64,000 nucleotides of DNA from Actinomycetota bacterium (GTDB taxonomy: Bacteria > Actinomycetota > JAHEXW01 > JAGVPG01), in contig JAGVPG010000024.1 in NCBI GenBank assembly GCA_020052375.1, positions 1 through 64,000 of the forward strand, in the 5' to 3' direction. Below, piece by piece: positions 28,110 through 35,963 of this stretch. Each line of letters starts with the position of its first letter. The stretch's first letter is position 1. Under the pieces are notes generated by a model. It searched no databases, was not told where the DNA came from, and saw only the letters and a program-made list of their open reading frames with translations. A program made the translations under genes and the position numbers.

Positions 28110-29201
28110 ATGAAAGTACTCACAGTCCTTGGCACCAGGCCGGAGATCATCAAGATGTCGCCCTTACTTCCCCTGTTCGATCAGCATTTTACGCACAACC
28201 TGGTCCATACGGGACAGCATTATGCTTATCACCTCGACCGCATCTTCTTCAACGAACTGCACCTTAGGACACCCGATTATACGCTTGAGGTAGGTTCGGC
28301 GGATAACCTCGTCCAGACCGCCTCGATGATGGCTAAGATGGATCCCGTGATCAAGCAGGAAAAGCCCGACTTGATCGTCGTCCAGGGCGATACCAACAGC
28401 ACACTGGCCGGCGCTCTGGCGGCAGTGAAATCGGGTGTTTATCTTGCCCACATCGAAGCCGGTTGTCGTTCGTTTAACCGGGATATGCCGGAGGAATATA
28501 ACCGGGTATTGACCGACCACAGCTCCCATATCCTGTTCGCGCCGCATCAAGACGCGGTCGATCAGCTGAAAAACGAAGGTGTACCCGAGGATTCCATCTT
28601 CTTGACCGGCAACACGCTGATCGACGCATGCATGAGGAACGTCGGTTACTCCGATGCTTCAAAGATACTTAAAAGACTGCGCATAGATCCCGGTGAATAC
28701 ATCCTCGTCACGATACACAGGAGTGAGACGACAGACAACGCGTTCGTCTTGAAGGAACTTATAACCACCTTGAACAGCCTTGCCGACAGGATACCGATCG
28801 TCTTTCCCATACATCCCCGTACTAAGAAGGCGTTACACCTGGAAAACCTTGAACTGGATCCCCGGATGGAGGTCATCGATCCGGTCGGATATCTCGATTT
28901 CCTGAAGCTCGTGAAATCCGCCAAATTCATCATGACCGACTCGGGCGGGATCCAGGAAGAGGCGGCTGGCCTGCATATCCCCGCGCTGATCCTTAGAGAC
29001 GAGACGGAATGGATGGACTTCGTAAGAGCCGGTAAGAACCGGATCGTCGGGAAGAAGAGCGATCAGATATTAAAAGAAGCGATCCGGCTTCTTGATGATC
29101 CCGGGGAACTTGAAAAGATGAAAGCCGCTGAGGTACATCTACCGGTCGACGCCAGCAAGAAGATACTCGATATCCTAACCGCCTTCAGCCACGATCTGTA
29201 A
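28110..29201 (+). CDS. UDP-GlcNAc 2-epimerase (non-hydrolysing), WecB/WbpI type
   Basis: 363 residues. MKVLTVLGTRPEIIKMSPL at the start, HTGQHY, VQGDTNSTLAGALAA, HIEAGCRSFNRDMPEEYNR and TDSGGIQEEA are all hallmarks. It interconverts UDP-GlcNAc and UDP-ManNAc. Next to WbpB-, WbpD- and WbpE-like genes it may instead act on UDP-2,3-diacetamido-glucuronate, as WbpI does; sequence by eye does not settle this. Its end overlaps the convergent oxidoreductase gene by 27 bp. Confidence 0.92.
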   Translation: MKVLTVLGTRPEIIKMSPLLPLFDQHFTHNLVHTGQHYAYHLDRIFFNELHLRTPDYTLEVGSADNLVQTASMMAKMDPVIKQEKPDLIVVQGDTNSTLAGALAAVKSGVYLAHIEAGCRSFNRDMPEEYNRVLTDHSSHILFAPHQDAVDQLKNEGVPEDSIFLTGNTLIDACMRNVGYSDASKILKRLRIDPGEYILVTIHRSETTDNAFVLKELITTLNSLADRIPIVFPIHPRTKKALHLENLELDPRMEVIDPVGYLDFLKLVKSAKFIMTDSGGIQEEAAGLHIPALILRDETEWMDFVRAGKNRIVGKKSDQILKEAIRLLDDPGELEKMKAAEVHLPVDASKKILDILTAFSHDL

Positions 29202-30125
29202 GGCGACCTTAAGAGCATCCCTGGCTTCTTCACCCGTCACCCCGGGTGGCAAGCCTTTTGCGACACAGTCTACGAAATGCTCCAGTTCGTTCCTTAACGG
29301 TTCGCCTCTTTGGATATAGGGTATCTCCATAGCCCCGACCTGCTTGTAGCTTACGTTCTTGCCGCCGACATATTCGGCTGAAAGGCCGCTTCTTACAAAG
29401 ACCTCCTGCGTCTGATAGTCGGCTGTTATATACTGCTCCTTCTGGGTGACGCTCATCGATCTTATCCGGCGGTTGGCTACTCTGCTCGCTTCCAGCACCG
29501 CGACCATCCCGTTCTCGAACTTGAGTTGCGCGTGAGCGACATCTTCCGTTTTGGAGCGGACCTTCTGCGTCATGCTGTTGACCTTTACAATATCCGATCC
29601 TATCAGATGCATGACTATATCGATGTCGTGTATCATCAGGTCCAAGACTACTCCCGTGTCGGAGTACGCGTATTCAAAGGGTCCGATCCTTTGCGCCTCG
29701 ATATAGACGACTTCTCCCGGATCCATGATATCTTTGACAGTCAGAACCGCTGGATTGAAGCGCTCGACGTGTCCGAGCATCAAGATCATACCCGCCTTTT
29801 CAGCCGCTTTGATGATGCGGTCGGCATCTTCCAAAGACGAGCTTATCGGTTTCTCCAGCAAAACGTCGACCCGGTTTGCCGCGACCTCCTCCACGACATC
29901 CGCGTGGTTTTCAGTCGGCACACATACGCTCACGGCGTCGACCTCACCTAATAACCCCGGCAAGTCCTTAAACGGGGTTGTTTTATATGCTGCCGCTTTC
30001 CTTTCAGCTTTCCCGTAGTCGATGTCATATATGCCGACCACTTCGGCGTGTGGCATCGACGTATAGTTCCGGATATGATGTTCGCCGATACGTCCGGCGC
30101 CTACGACTCCCACCTTCACGCTCAT
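29175..30125 (-). CDS. Gfo/Idh/MocA-family sugar-nucleotide oxidoreductase (WbpB-like)
   Basis: 316 residues. The Rossmann motif VGVVGAGRIGEHH is N-terminal, followed by DAVSVCVPTENHADV, the EKPISSS motif, and DLMIHDIDIVMHLIG containing the catalytic-type His. It overlaps the acetyltransferase gene by ATGA. In the WbpB-D-E pathway this enzyme oxidises the C3 hydroxyl of UDP-GlcNAcA so the aminotransferase can act. The pathway assignment rests on the neighbours. Confidence 0.85.
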   Translation of the reverse strand: MSVKVGVVGAGRIGEHHIRNYTSMPHAEVVGIYDIDYGKAERKAAAYKTTPFKDLPGLLGEVDAVSVCVPTENHADVVEEVAANRVDVLLEKPISSSLEDADRIIKAAEKAGMILMLGHVERFNPAVLTVKDIMDPGEVVYIEAQRIGPFEYAYSDTGVVLDLMIHDIDIVMHLIGSDIVKVNSMTQKVRSKTEDVAHAQLKFENGMVAVLEASRVANRRIRSMSVTQKEQYITADYQTQEVFVRSGLSAEYVGGKNVSYKQVGAMEIPYIQRGEPLRNELEHFVDCVAKGLPPGVTGEEARDALKVALQIVAEGG

Positions 30126-30607
30126 CCGCGTTTCCCATCCTCATCGACCGTGCCGTGTTGTTTGGCCGGATTCCCGTATACGAGGGCATATGGCGCGACA
30201 TCCCTGGTGACGACGCTACCTGCACCGATCATCGCGTATTCGCCGATCTTTATGCCGCAGATGATGGTCGAATTAGCGCCGATCGACGCGCCTTTCTTGA
30301 CGAGTGTCGGCAGCAGTTCGAAATCACTCTTGAATGCGCGAGGCGTCTTGTCGTTGGTGAAGACCGTACCCGCGCCGACAAATACATCGTCCTCGATCGT
30401 CACGCCATGATATACGGAAACACTGTTTTCTATCTTGCAGCCGCGGCCGACACTGACACCTCTATCTATATATACATCCTTTCCGATAACGCAGTCATTA
30501 CCGACTTTAGCTTCCTCGCGTATATGAGCGTGATTCCAGACGGCAGTGCCGTTGCCGACTTCCGCCTTCTTGGATACTTCCGCAGTTGAATGTATATAAA
30601 CAGGCAT
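30122..30607 (-). CDS. Left-handed beta-helix N-acetyltransferase (WbpD-like)
   Basis: 161 residues of hexapeptide repeats, with GNGTAVWNHAHIREEAKVG, VYHGVTIEDDVFVGAGTVFTND and the terminal VVTRDVAPYALVYGNPAK, typical of UDP-2-acetamido-3-amino-glucuronate acetyltransferases. Translationally coupled to the Gfo/Idh gene. It likely acetylates the 3-amino group introduced by the DegT enzyme at 30731-31837. Start ATG 30607. Confidence 0.88.
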   Translation of the reverse strand: MPVYIHSTAEVSKKAEVGNGTAVWNHAHIREEAKVGNDCVIGKDVYIDRGVSVGRGCKIENSVSVYHGVTIEDDVFVGAGTVFTNDKTPRAFKSDFELLPTLVKKGASIGANSTIICGIKIGEYAMIGAGSVVTRDVAPYALVYGNPAKQHGTVDEDGKRG

Positions 30608-30650
30608 TTTGACCTCCGCGGTTATTATACTATAATGAGCAGGTGGCTTG

Positions 30651-30718
30651 TAGCTAGTGGCTTGTAGCCCTTAAAAGCAGGAATTTTTACTTCGCTACAA
30701 GCTACTCGCTACTAGCTG
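30651..30718. repeat. Inverted-repeat element related to 16309-16397 (copy 2)
   Basis: The left arm TAGCTAGTGGCTTGTAGC and a right arm at 30694-30718 (GCTACAAGCTACTCGCTA...) share the motif of the first copy with a few changes. It lies between the acetyltransferase start and the aminotransferase start, 13 bp before the latter. Confidence 0.65.
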
Positions 30719-30730
30719 GAAAGGACGTAT

Positions 30731-31837
30731 ATGATACCGCTGGTGGATCCAAGAGCTGAATATGAGTCGCTTAAGAGCGAGCTTGATAAGGTCATCCTTG
30801 GGGTGGCCGGGAGCGGACAGTATGTACTGGGCGCAAATGTAGAGGCATTCGAAAAGGAGTTTGCCGCTTATATCGGAGTTGAGCACGCTATCGGTACCGG
30901 CTCAGGAACCGACGCCCTGCGCATCGCCCTGCTTTCGCTAGGAGTCAAAACAGGCGACGAGGTCATTACATCGCCTTTCAGTTTTGTCGCGACCGCGGAT
31001 TCGATCGCCCAGATCGGCGCCATTCCCGTCTTTGTAGATATCGACCCCGAGACTTTCAATATCGATGCGCACAAGATAGAACATAAGATAAGTTCCAAAA
31101 CAAAAGCGCTTCTACCTGTCCACCTTTTCGGTCAACCCTGCGAGATGGATATGATCGGGGACCTGGCGGATGAATACGGATTGAAAGTCCTGGAAGACTG
31201 CGCACAGGCGGCAGGCGCCGGCTTCGGCGCAAAGAAGACAGGTTCGATCGGCCACGCCGGAGCGTTCAGTTTCTTCCCGACCAAGAACCTCGGTTGTATG
31301 GGGGACGGCGGGATGATCACGACAAACGACGATGAGACCGCGAATATGGCTCGCATGCTGCGAGTCCATGGCGCCGCCTCAAAGTACGACCATGAGATGT
31401 TGGGATACAACAGCAGGTTGGATGAGGTGCAGGCCGCGGTGTTGAGAGTGAAACTCAAGATGCTGGACGGTTGGATAAACCTAAGGATCCAGGCCGCAAA
31501 ACTCTACGATGAACATATTACCGCGGAGCATGTGACCAAACCCGCGGTCGACAACGGTTCGAAGCATGCTTTCAATATATACACGATCACAACCGGTAAA
31601 CGCGATAGACTGGCGGCACACCTTAAGAAGAATGACATATCATCGTCCGTGAACTACCCGACTCCGCTGCATCTGCAAAAAGCGTTCAGCTACCTGGGAT
31701 ACGAAAAGAACTCGCTCAGAGAGGCCGAACAGGCTTCTTCAGAAGTCTTGTCTCTCCCGATGCATCCGCACCTGTCAACACAACAGGTCCAGACAGTCGC
31801 GGACTGCGTTAACTCCTTCGATCCTTATAACGGTTAA
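30731..31837 (+). CDS. DegT/DnrJ/EryC1 sugar aminotransferase (WbpE-like)
   Basis: 368 residues. IPLVDPRAEY at the start, GTGSGTDALRIAL for PLP phosphate binding, EDCAQAAGA with the PLP Asp region, and FSFFPTKNLGCMGDGG with the internal-aldimine lysine. The start ATG follows AAAGGA. It would aminate the 3-keto sugar nucleotide produced by the Gfo/Idh enzyme. It is divergent from its two pathway partners and separated by an inverted-repeat element. Its end overlaps the next convergent gene by 4 bp. Confidence 0.9.
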   Translation: MIPLVDPRAEYESLKSELDKVILGVAGSGQYVLGANVEAFEKEFAAYIGVEHAIGTGSGTDALRIALLSLGVKTGDEVITSPFSFVATADSIAQIGAIPVFVDIDPETFNIDAHKIEHKISSKTKALLPVHLFGQPCEMDMIGDLADEYGLKVLEDCAQAAGAGFGAKKTGSIGHAGAFSFFPTKNLGCMGDGGMITTNDDETANMARMLRVHGAASKYDHEMLGYNSRLDEVQAAVLRVKLKMLDGWINLRIQAAKLYDEHITAEHVTKPAVDNGSKHAFNIYTITTGKRDRLAAHLKKNDISSSVNYPTPLHLQKAFSYLGYEKNSLREAEQASSEVLSLPMHPHLSTQQVQTVADCVNSFDPYNG

Positions 31838-32685
31838 GTGTAGCGCCGTTTGATCAACCAGCGGATCAAGAAGAACACTGCGGCTGCAAGAATTATGATC
31901 GGGGCGACCGCGCCTACAATGATTATGATCGCGTTGATGGTCCAGAGAAATGCCCTGGCCGCTGTGCTCAGAGCGGTTATGAATCCCCACTCGTCCGTTT
32001 CCGGGACGACTGCTCCGGGTTCTTCCACCGTAACATCGATCGTCGAAAAGTCCGTCCGGTTCTGTAGGTAGTTCAACCGTCCGGTTATTATCTCTATCTG
32101 CTCCTGAACACTTGTAAGCTGTTGCTGCACAGTCAGCGTATCCTGAACGGATTGGGCTTTTGCCATAAGCGCGATCAGCGCTTCTTCTTGTGCTTTATAG
32201 TTCTTCAAGCGGCTCTGTAAATCGACGTATTCCTCGCTTACATCTTCACCGCCCGTTGCGGCTTTCTGTACTTTACCGAGCTTTTTAACACGTTTGATCG
32301 CGTCTTCAAACCTTTTTGACGGCACCCGCAAAGTAACAGTGCCGCTAATCAACTCGCCTTTCTGTCCAGACGTATCCGATTTCGTTACATACCCGCCGAC
32401 CTGATCGGCGACCATAGCGGCTTCTTCGAATTTCTTCTCGAACTCGCCCTTGCCGACCTCTATCGATATGTTCGCGGTCTTTATCATCTTAGGCGATTGC
32501 GGTATGGATGGTGACGTGGCCGTACCCCCGGATTGATCCGTAGCTGCTTCTTTACTTACCGTCCCGCTACCCGTTCCCTTAGGAGCCGGCAACTGTGTCG
32601 TTATCTGGTCGTTCGCAGTGGAACAACCAGCCATTAATAAGCCCAGAAAGATAAGAAATACCGTTGTGATCAGTACTTTCTTCAT
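31834..32685 (-). CDS. DUF4349 lipoprotein
   Basis: 283 residues. Lipoprotein signal with lipobox LMAGC (Cys21). The DUF4349 domain (about 65-235) starts KTANISIEVGKGEFEKKF, contains VTLRVPSKRFEDAI, and has a coiled coil LQSRLKNYKAQEEALIALM...IEIITGRLNYLQNRTDFSTI. It ends with a membrane helix and basic tail (RWLIKRRYT). This domain organisation is typical; function unknown. SD AAAGGAG ahead of ATG. Confidence 0.88.
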   Translation of the reverse strand: MKKVLITTVFLIFLGLLMAGCSTANDQITTQLPAPKGTGSGTVSKEAATDQSGGTATSPSIPQSPKMIKTANISIEVGKGEFEKKFEEAAMVADQVGGYVTKSDTSGQKGELISGTVTLRVPSKRFEDAIKRVKKLGKVQKAATGGEDVSEEYVDLQSRLKNYKAQEEALIALMAKAQSVQDTLTVQQQLTSVQEQIEIITGRLNYLQNRTDFSTIDVTVEEPGAVVPETDEWGFITALSTAARAFLWTINAIIIIVGAVAPIIILAAAVFFLIRWLIKRRYT

Positions 32686-32754
32686 ATTGACTCCTTTCTA
32701 TGACGAGCGGTTACCGTCTAAAGCCTACCATTGTCAGGGGGATAAAAAAAGAAT

Positions 32755-32806
32755 ACCCCCTCCTTTAATTCCTCCCCCTCATAGGGGGAGGACCCAAGGT
32801 GGGGGT
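32755..32806. repeat. Palindromic element CCTCCCCC/GGGGGAGG (copy 2)
   Basis: Ends ACCCCC and GGGGGT are inverted. The inner CCTCCCCCT and AGGGGGAGG form a hairpin, and 25 bases at the left match copy 1 (7222-7317) exactly. It lies downstream of the NfnB-like gene and upstream of the DUF4349 gene, which are both on the minus strand. Confidence 0.7.
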
Positions 32807-32872
32807 CCGCTCATTACTCTATTCTTATACAGTCAGTTTTTATTCTTCCGTGCTTCCTTGCTTCCTCGCTTG

Positions 32873-34339
32873 CTACTGTGTTTGCAGATATTCGTGGATG
32901 GCGGCGGCGGAGCGTTTGCCGGCGCCCATGGCCGCGATGACTGTCGCTGAACCTGTTACTATATCGCCACCCGCGTAAACGCCTTTCTTTGTAGTCTTTC
33001 CATTCTCTTCGTCCGCTACTATATAGCCCCGTTTATTGAGTTCAAGACCCGGGGTGCTGGCCCCGATGAGCGGGTTGGCACTTGTACCGATCGACATGAT
33101 GACCGTATCGACATCGAGCGTGAACTCCGAGCCTTTCTTCGGTACCGGTCGCCGCCTGCCGGAGTCATCCGGTTCGCCCAGTTCCATCTCGATGCATTTT
33201 ATTGCCTTTACAGCGCCGTTCTCGCCGATGATCTCGACCGGGTTCGTTAGAAGCTTGAATTCGATGCCTTCTTCTTTGGCATGATGGACCTCTTCCCGCC
33301 TAGCTGGGAGCTCCTCATCGCTTCTTCTGTAGACGAGATAGACATGTTCGGCCCCGAGCCGCATGGACACTCTTGCCGAGTCCATCGCCACGTTGCCGCC
33401 GCCGACCACCGCGACCTTGTTGCCACAGTTTATCGGCGTATCGTATTCGGGGAACAGATATGCTTTCATCAGGTTCGCCCGTGTCAAAAACTCGTTAGCG
33501 GAGTAGACGCCGTTCAAGTTCTCGCCCGGGATGTTCATAAACATCGGGAAACCGGCGCCGTTGGCGATGAATACCGCGTTATAATCCATCTCGCTCATCA
33601 GGTCATCTATTGTAAAAAGGTTTCCTATGACAGAATTAACGCGGAGCTCGACGCCTAGGCTTTCAATATACGCCACTTCACGCTGGACGATCGCTTTAGG
33701 CAAACGGAACTCGGGTATACCGTAGATCAACACGCCGCCGGGTTTGTGAAGCGCCTCGAACATCGTGACTTCGTGTCCTAGTTTAGCCAGGTCGCTTGCG
33801 CATGTCAGGCCCGCCGGGCCAGATCCTATGACCGCGACCTTATAACCACTCGGCCGGTCTTTTTTATTCTTATCGGAAGTGTCACCCGTCTCGCTCGAGA
33901 TATCCGCCGGATTGCTGTGGTTCGCCTCATAATCCGCGACAAACCTTTCCAACCGACCGATAGCCGCCGGCTCGAACCGCTTACCGAGCAGGCACAGACT
34001 TTCGCATTGCGATTCCTGCGGGCATACGCGGCCGCAAACCGCCGGCAGAGCATTATCCACCTTGATGGCCTTGGCGGCCTCTATATATTTCTTCTCTTTA
34101 ATAAGTCCGACAAACGTGGGGATATCGACGTTGACCGGGCAACCTTCCTGACATTTCGGTTTCTTGCACTGCAGGCAGCGGCTCGCTTCTTTCAGGGCAT
34201 CGACTTCCGTATAGCCAAGCGCCACTTCTTGGAAGTTACGGCGCCTTTTTTCCGCCGGCTGTTCCGGCATGGGTGTTCTGGGTTGCCTGGGTGTCGGCGC
34301 GGGTTTCTTGGTGTCTTTTACTTCGTCTGGCATTTGCAT
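32873..34339 (-). CDS. nfnB: NfnB/GltA-like FAD-dependent oxidoreductase subunit
   Basis: 488 residues. The N-terminal domain has cysteine sets SRCLQCKKPKCQEGCPV and CGRVCPQESQCESLC for two [4Fe-4S] clusters. FAD-binding VAVIGSGPAGLTCA and NADP-binding VAVVGGGNVAMDSARV follow. This matches the glutamate-synthase small-subunit family as used by NfnB and SudA. With the FNR-like partner immediately upstream (22-bp overlap) it forms a two-subunit ferredoxin:NADP oxidoreductase. Electron-bifurcating Nfn and sulfide dehydrogenase Sud are not separable by eye. Confidence 0.88.
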   Translation of the reverse strand: MQMPDEVKDTKKPAPTPRQPRTPMPEQPAEKRRRNFQEVALGYTEVDALKEASRCLQCKKPKCQEGCPVNVDIPTFVGLIKEKKYIEAAKAIKVDNALPAVCGRVCPQESQCESLCLLGKRFEPAAIGRLERFVADYEANHSNPADISSETGDTSDKNKKDRPSGYKVAVIGSGPAGLTCASDLAKLGHEVTMFEALHKPGGVLIYGIPEFRLPKAIVQREVAYIESLGVELRVNSVIGNLFTIDDLMSEMDYNAVFIANGAGFPMFMNIPGENLNGVYSANEFLTRANLMKAYLFPEYDTPINCGNKVAVVGGGNVAMDSARVSMRLGAEHVYLVYRRSDEELPARREEVHHAKEEGIEFKLLTNPVEIIGENGAVKAIKCIEMELGEPDDSGRRRPVPKKGSEFTLDVDTVIMSIGTSANPLIGASTPGLELNKRGYIVADEENGKTTKKGVYAGGDIVTGSATVIAAMGAGKRSAAAIHEYLQTQ

Positions 34340-35166
34340 CCATCCTTACTGTGGAAATCGTCCAGCGCTTGTTTCTCTTTTCCGGTATAGGCCCGCAACC
34401 TGTCCATCAATAGACCGAAATTCACCTGGTGGCCGTCGAACTCCGGGCCGTCAGCGCAGGCGAATTTCGTCTCCCCGCCGACTTCAACGCGGCAAGCGCC
34501 GCACATGCCCGTACCATCGACCATGATCGAGTTCAGGCTTACCATGGTCTTTACACCAAATGGTTTTGTGGCTTCCGCGCAGCATTTCATCATGATGCCC
34601 GGGCCTATGACGACGACAAGCTTGACGTCTTTATTCTTTTCGAGGACCTCCGTCAACGGCGCGGTCACCAGGGAGCATCTGCCTTTTGTGCCGTCATCCG
34701 TAGTCAGATGGAACTCATCGCAGACCTCTTTCATCTTATCCTCGTAGATAAGAAGGTTTTCAGACCTGGCGCCGATGATGCCGATCACATGATTGCCCGC
34801 TTCGTGGAACGCGCGGGTGATCGGATAGATAGGCGCGATTCCCACACCGCCACCGACAACGACTACTTTTTCATCTTGCGGGATGTGAGAAGCCTTGCCC
34901 ATCGGCCCGGCGATATCCTGGATGGAATCGCCGATCTCCATGCACGAAAGTTGTTCCGTCGTCTTGCCGACGACCTGGAAAACGATGTCGATCGTTCCGT
35001 TATCACAATCGTAATCGGCGATCGTTAGCGGGATCCTTTCTCCCGTCTCATTCAGCCGTATGACAAGGAACTGTCCGGCCCTCGCCTTAGAGGCGATATC
35101 CGGCACATCCAACCGCATCATGTAAATGGTATGCGCGAGTTCTTCTTTTTCAATGATTTTAAACAT
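34318..35166 (-). CDS. nfnA: NfnA/SudB-like ferredoxin-NADP reductase subunit
   Basis: 282 residues from the ATG at 35166 (after AGGTGG), which gives the standard MFKIIEKEEL start; a longer frame adds nine residues. FAD domain with RIPLTIADYD, NAD-binding VVGGGVGIAPIYPI, and a C-terminal [2Fe-2S] motif GTGMCGACRVEVGGETKFAC. It partners the GltA-like subunit encoded next. Redox balancing between NADH/NADPH and ferredoxin fits an anaerobe. Confidence 0.88.
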   Translation of the reverse strand: MFKIIEKEELAHTIYMMRLDVPDIASKARAGQFLVIRLNETGERIPLTIADYDCDNGTIDIVFQVVGKTTEQLSCMEIGDSIQDIAGPMGKASHIPQDEKVVVVGGGVGIAPIYPITRAFHEAGNHVIGIIGARSENLLIYEDKMKEVCDEFHLTTDDGTKGRCSLVTAPLTEVLEKNKDVKLVVVIGPGIMMKCCAEATKPFGVKTMVSLNSIMVDGTGMCGACRVEVGGETKFACADGPEFDGHQVNFGLLMDRLRAYTGKEKQALDDFHSKDGCKCQTK

Positions 35167-35280
35167 AGCCCACCTGAAAGGATTTAGTGACATTAGTTAC
35201 AATAGGATAATTATATTATGGTCTAGCATGGTGGTGTCAAGAGAAAAAGGGAAAGTAGTGAACAGAGAACTACATCTCTT

Positions 35281-35317
35281 TGTCGTTGCGAGCCCCCGAA
35301 GGGGGCGAAGCAAACTA
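35281..35317. repeat. CGTTGCGAG...GCAAACTA repeat, copy 1
   Basis: TGTCGTTGCGAG followed by CCCCCGAAGGGGG and GCAAACTA. One base differs from the copy at 35418-35454, and an inverted relative lies at 45404-45448. Confidence 0.75.
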
Positions 35318-35417
35318 AGCAATACGCAATACGATCTTTGTAGCCGCCGACCCGACTTCGTCGTTGCGAAGGAGGCGCACAGCGCCGACTGAAGCAATCC
35401 CATGCCTACCCCCAACG

Positions 35418-35454
35418 TGTCGTTGCGAGCCCCCGAAGGGGGCGAGGCAAACTA
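35418..35454. repeat. CGTTGCGAG...GCAAACTA repeat, copy 2
   Basis: Matches copy 1 at 36 of 37 positions. Together with the palindrome at 35478-35503 it forms a compound left border whose mirror image stands at 45287-45448. Confidence 0.75.
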
Positions 35455-35477
35455 CACAAAAAGCAATATGCGATCTT

Positions 35478-35503
35478 TGTAGCAGCCGACCTTCAGGTCG
35501 GCC
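35478..35503. repeat. Left 26-bp inverted repeat bounding the defence island
   Basis: TGTAGCAGCCGACCTTCAGG... to 35503; its exact reverse complement occupies 45287-45312 (26 of 26). Both share the TGC variant that distinguishes them from the copies at 7435 and 10383. Confidence 0.85.
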
Positions 35504-35593
35504 AAGCTAATGAATAAGATATCTTGTCAACAAAAACCAAAGGTTATTGACAAACTGTTATCATATGATAACATTATTAATAAGGAGGTACTG

Positions 35594-35944
35594 GTGACGG
35601 GAAAGTGGCATGTAACACTATTTCTTAACGAGTTTAAGAAAGCCTGGCCGCCGAGGTGCTTTGTAGTAATCCGTGATAAAAACAAACAGTCTTTAGTTGA
35701 ATTAAACCTAACTCCAGAACTAAGAAAGGAAATCATTCTTAGTCTAACCCCCCAAGACTATATTTCTGGGCCGGAGCCAGATGAAGATAAACCCGGTGAT
35801 GAAGTTTGGATCTTTGGAAAGAAACTGAGTGAAGCAGATGGCATCTATATTAAGCTAAAAATCTTTACAGTGAGTGGTAAGCACATTGGGAAGTGCATCT
35901 CGTTCCATAGAGCAGAAAAAACTCTATTGTATCCATTCAGATAA
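35594..35944 (+). CDS. MqsR-like toxin
   Basis: 116 residues from GTG 35594, which follows AAGGAGG by 5 nt; an ATG at 35510 in frame lacks a convincing site. The arrangement LFLNEFK...PPRCFVVI, LRKEIILSLTPQDYISGPEPD, VWIFGK, GIYIKLKIF and CISFHRAEKTLLYPFR matches the MqsR/RelE-like toxin family (DY.GP, YIKLKI, SFH). MqsR toxins are ribonucleases that cut mRNA. The antitoxin gene follows after 19 bp, the opposite pattern from RelB-first modules but usual for MqsRA. AT-rich compared with genes left of the island. Confidence 0.72.
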   Translation: MTGKWHVTLFLNEFKKAWPPRCFVVIRDKNKQSLVELNLTPELRKEIILSLTPQDYISGPEPDEDKPGDEVWIFGKKLSEADGIYIKLKIFTVSGKHIGKCISFHRAEKTLLYPFR

Positions 35945-35963
35945 GCAGGGAGGGGAATAAGAT

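Larger units (their letters stand above)
35197..35593. other. Repeat-rich spacer left of the defence island
   Basis: Contains two near-identical 37-bp CGTTGCGAG elements (35281-35317, 35418-35454), a divergent third (35361-35400), a decayed GCCGCCGACC half-palindrome (35337-35351), and the 26-bp palindrome at 35478-35503. No gene except a possible upstream extension of the toxin frame. Confidence 0.75.

Noticed and set aside
35281-35503. CRISPR array from closely spaced repeats
   Set aside because: Only two or three copies with unequal spacing, internal palindromes and relatives elsewhere; no cas genes.
35510-35593. Toxin start at ATG 35510
   Set aside because: Weak ribosome site next to the repeat. 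GTG 35594 has AAGGAGG at 5 nt and gives a family-like length.
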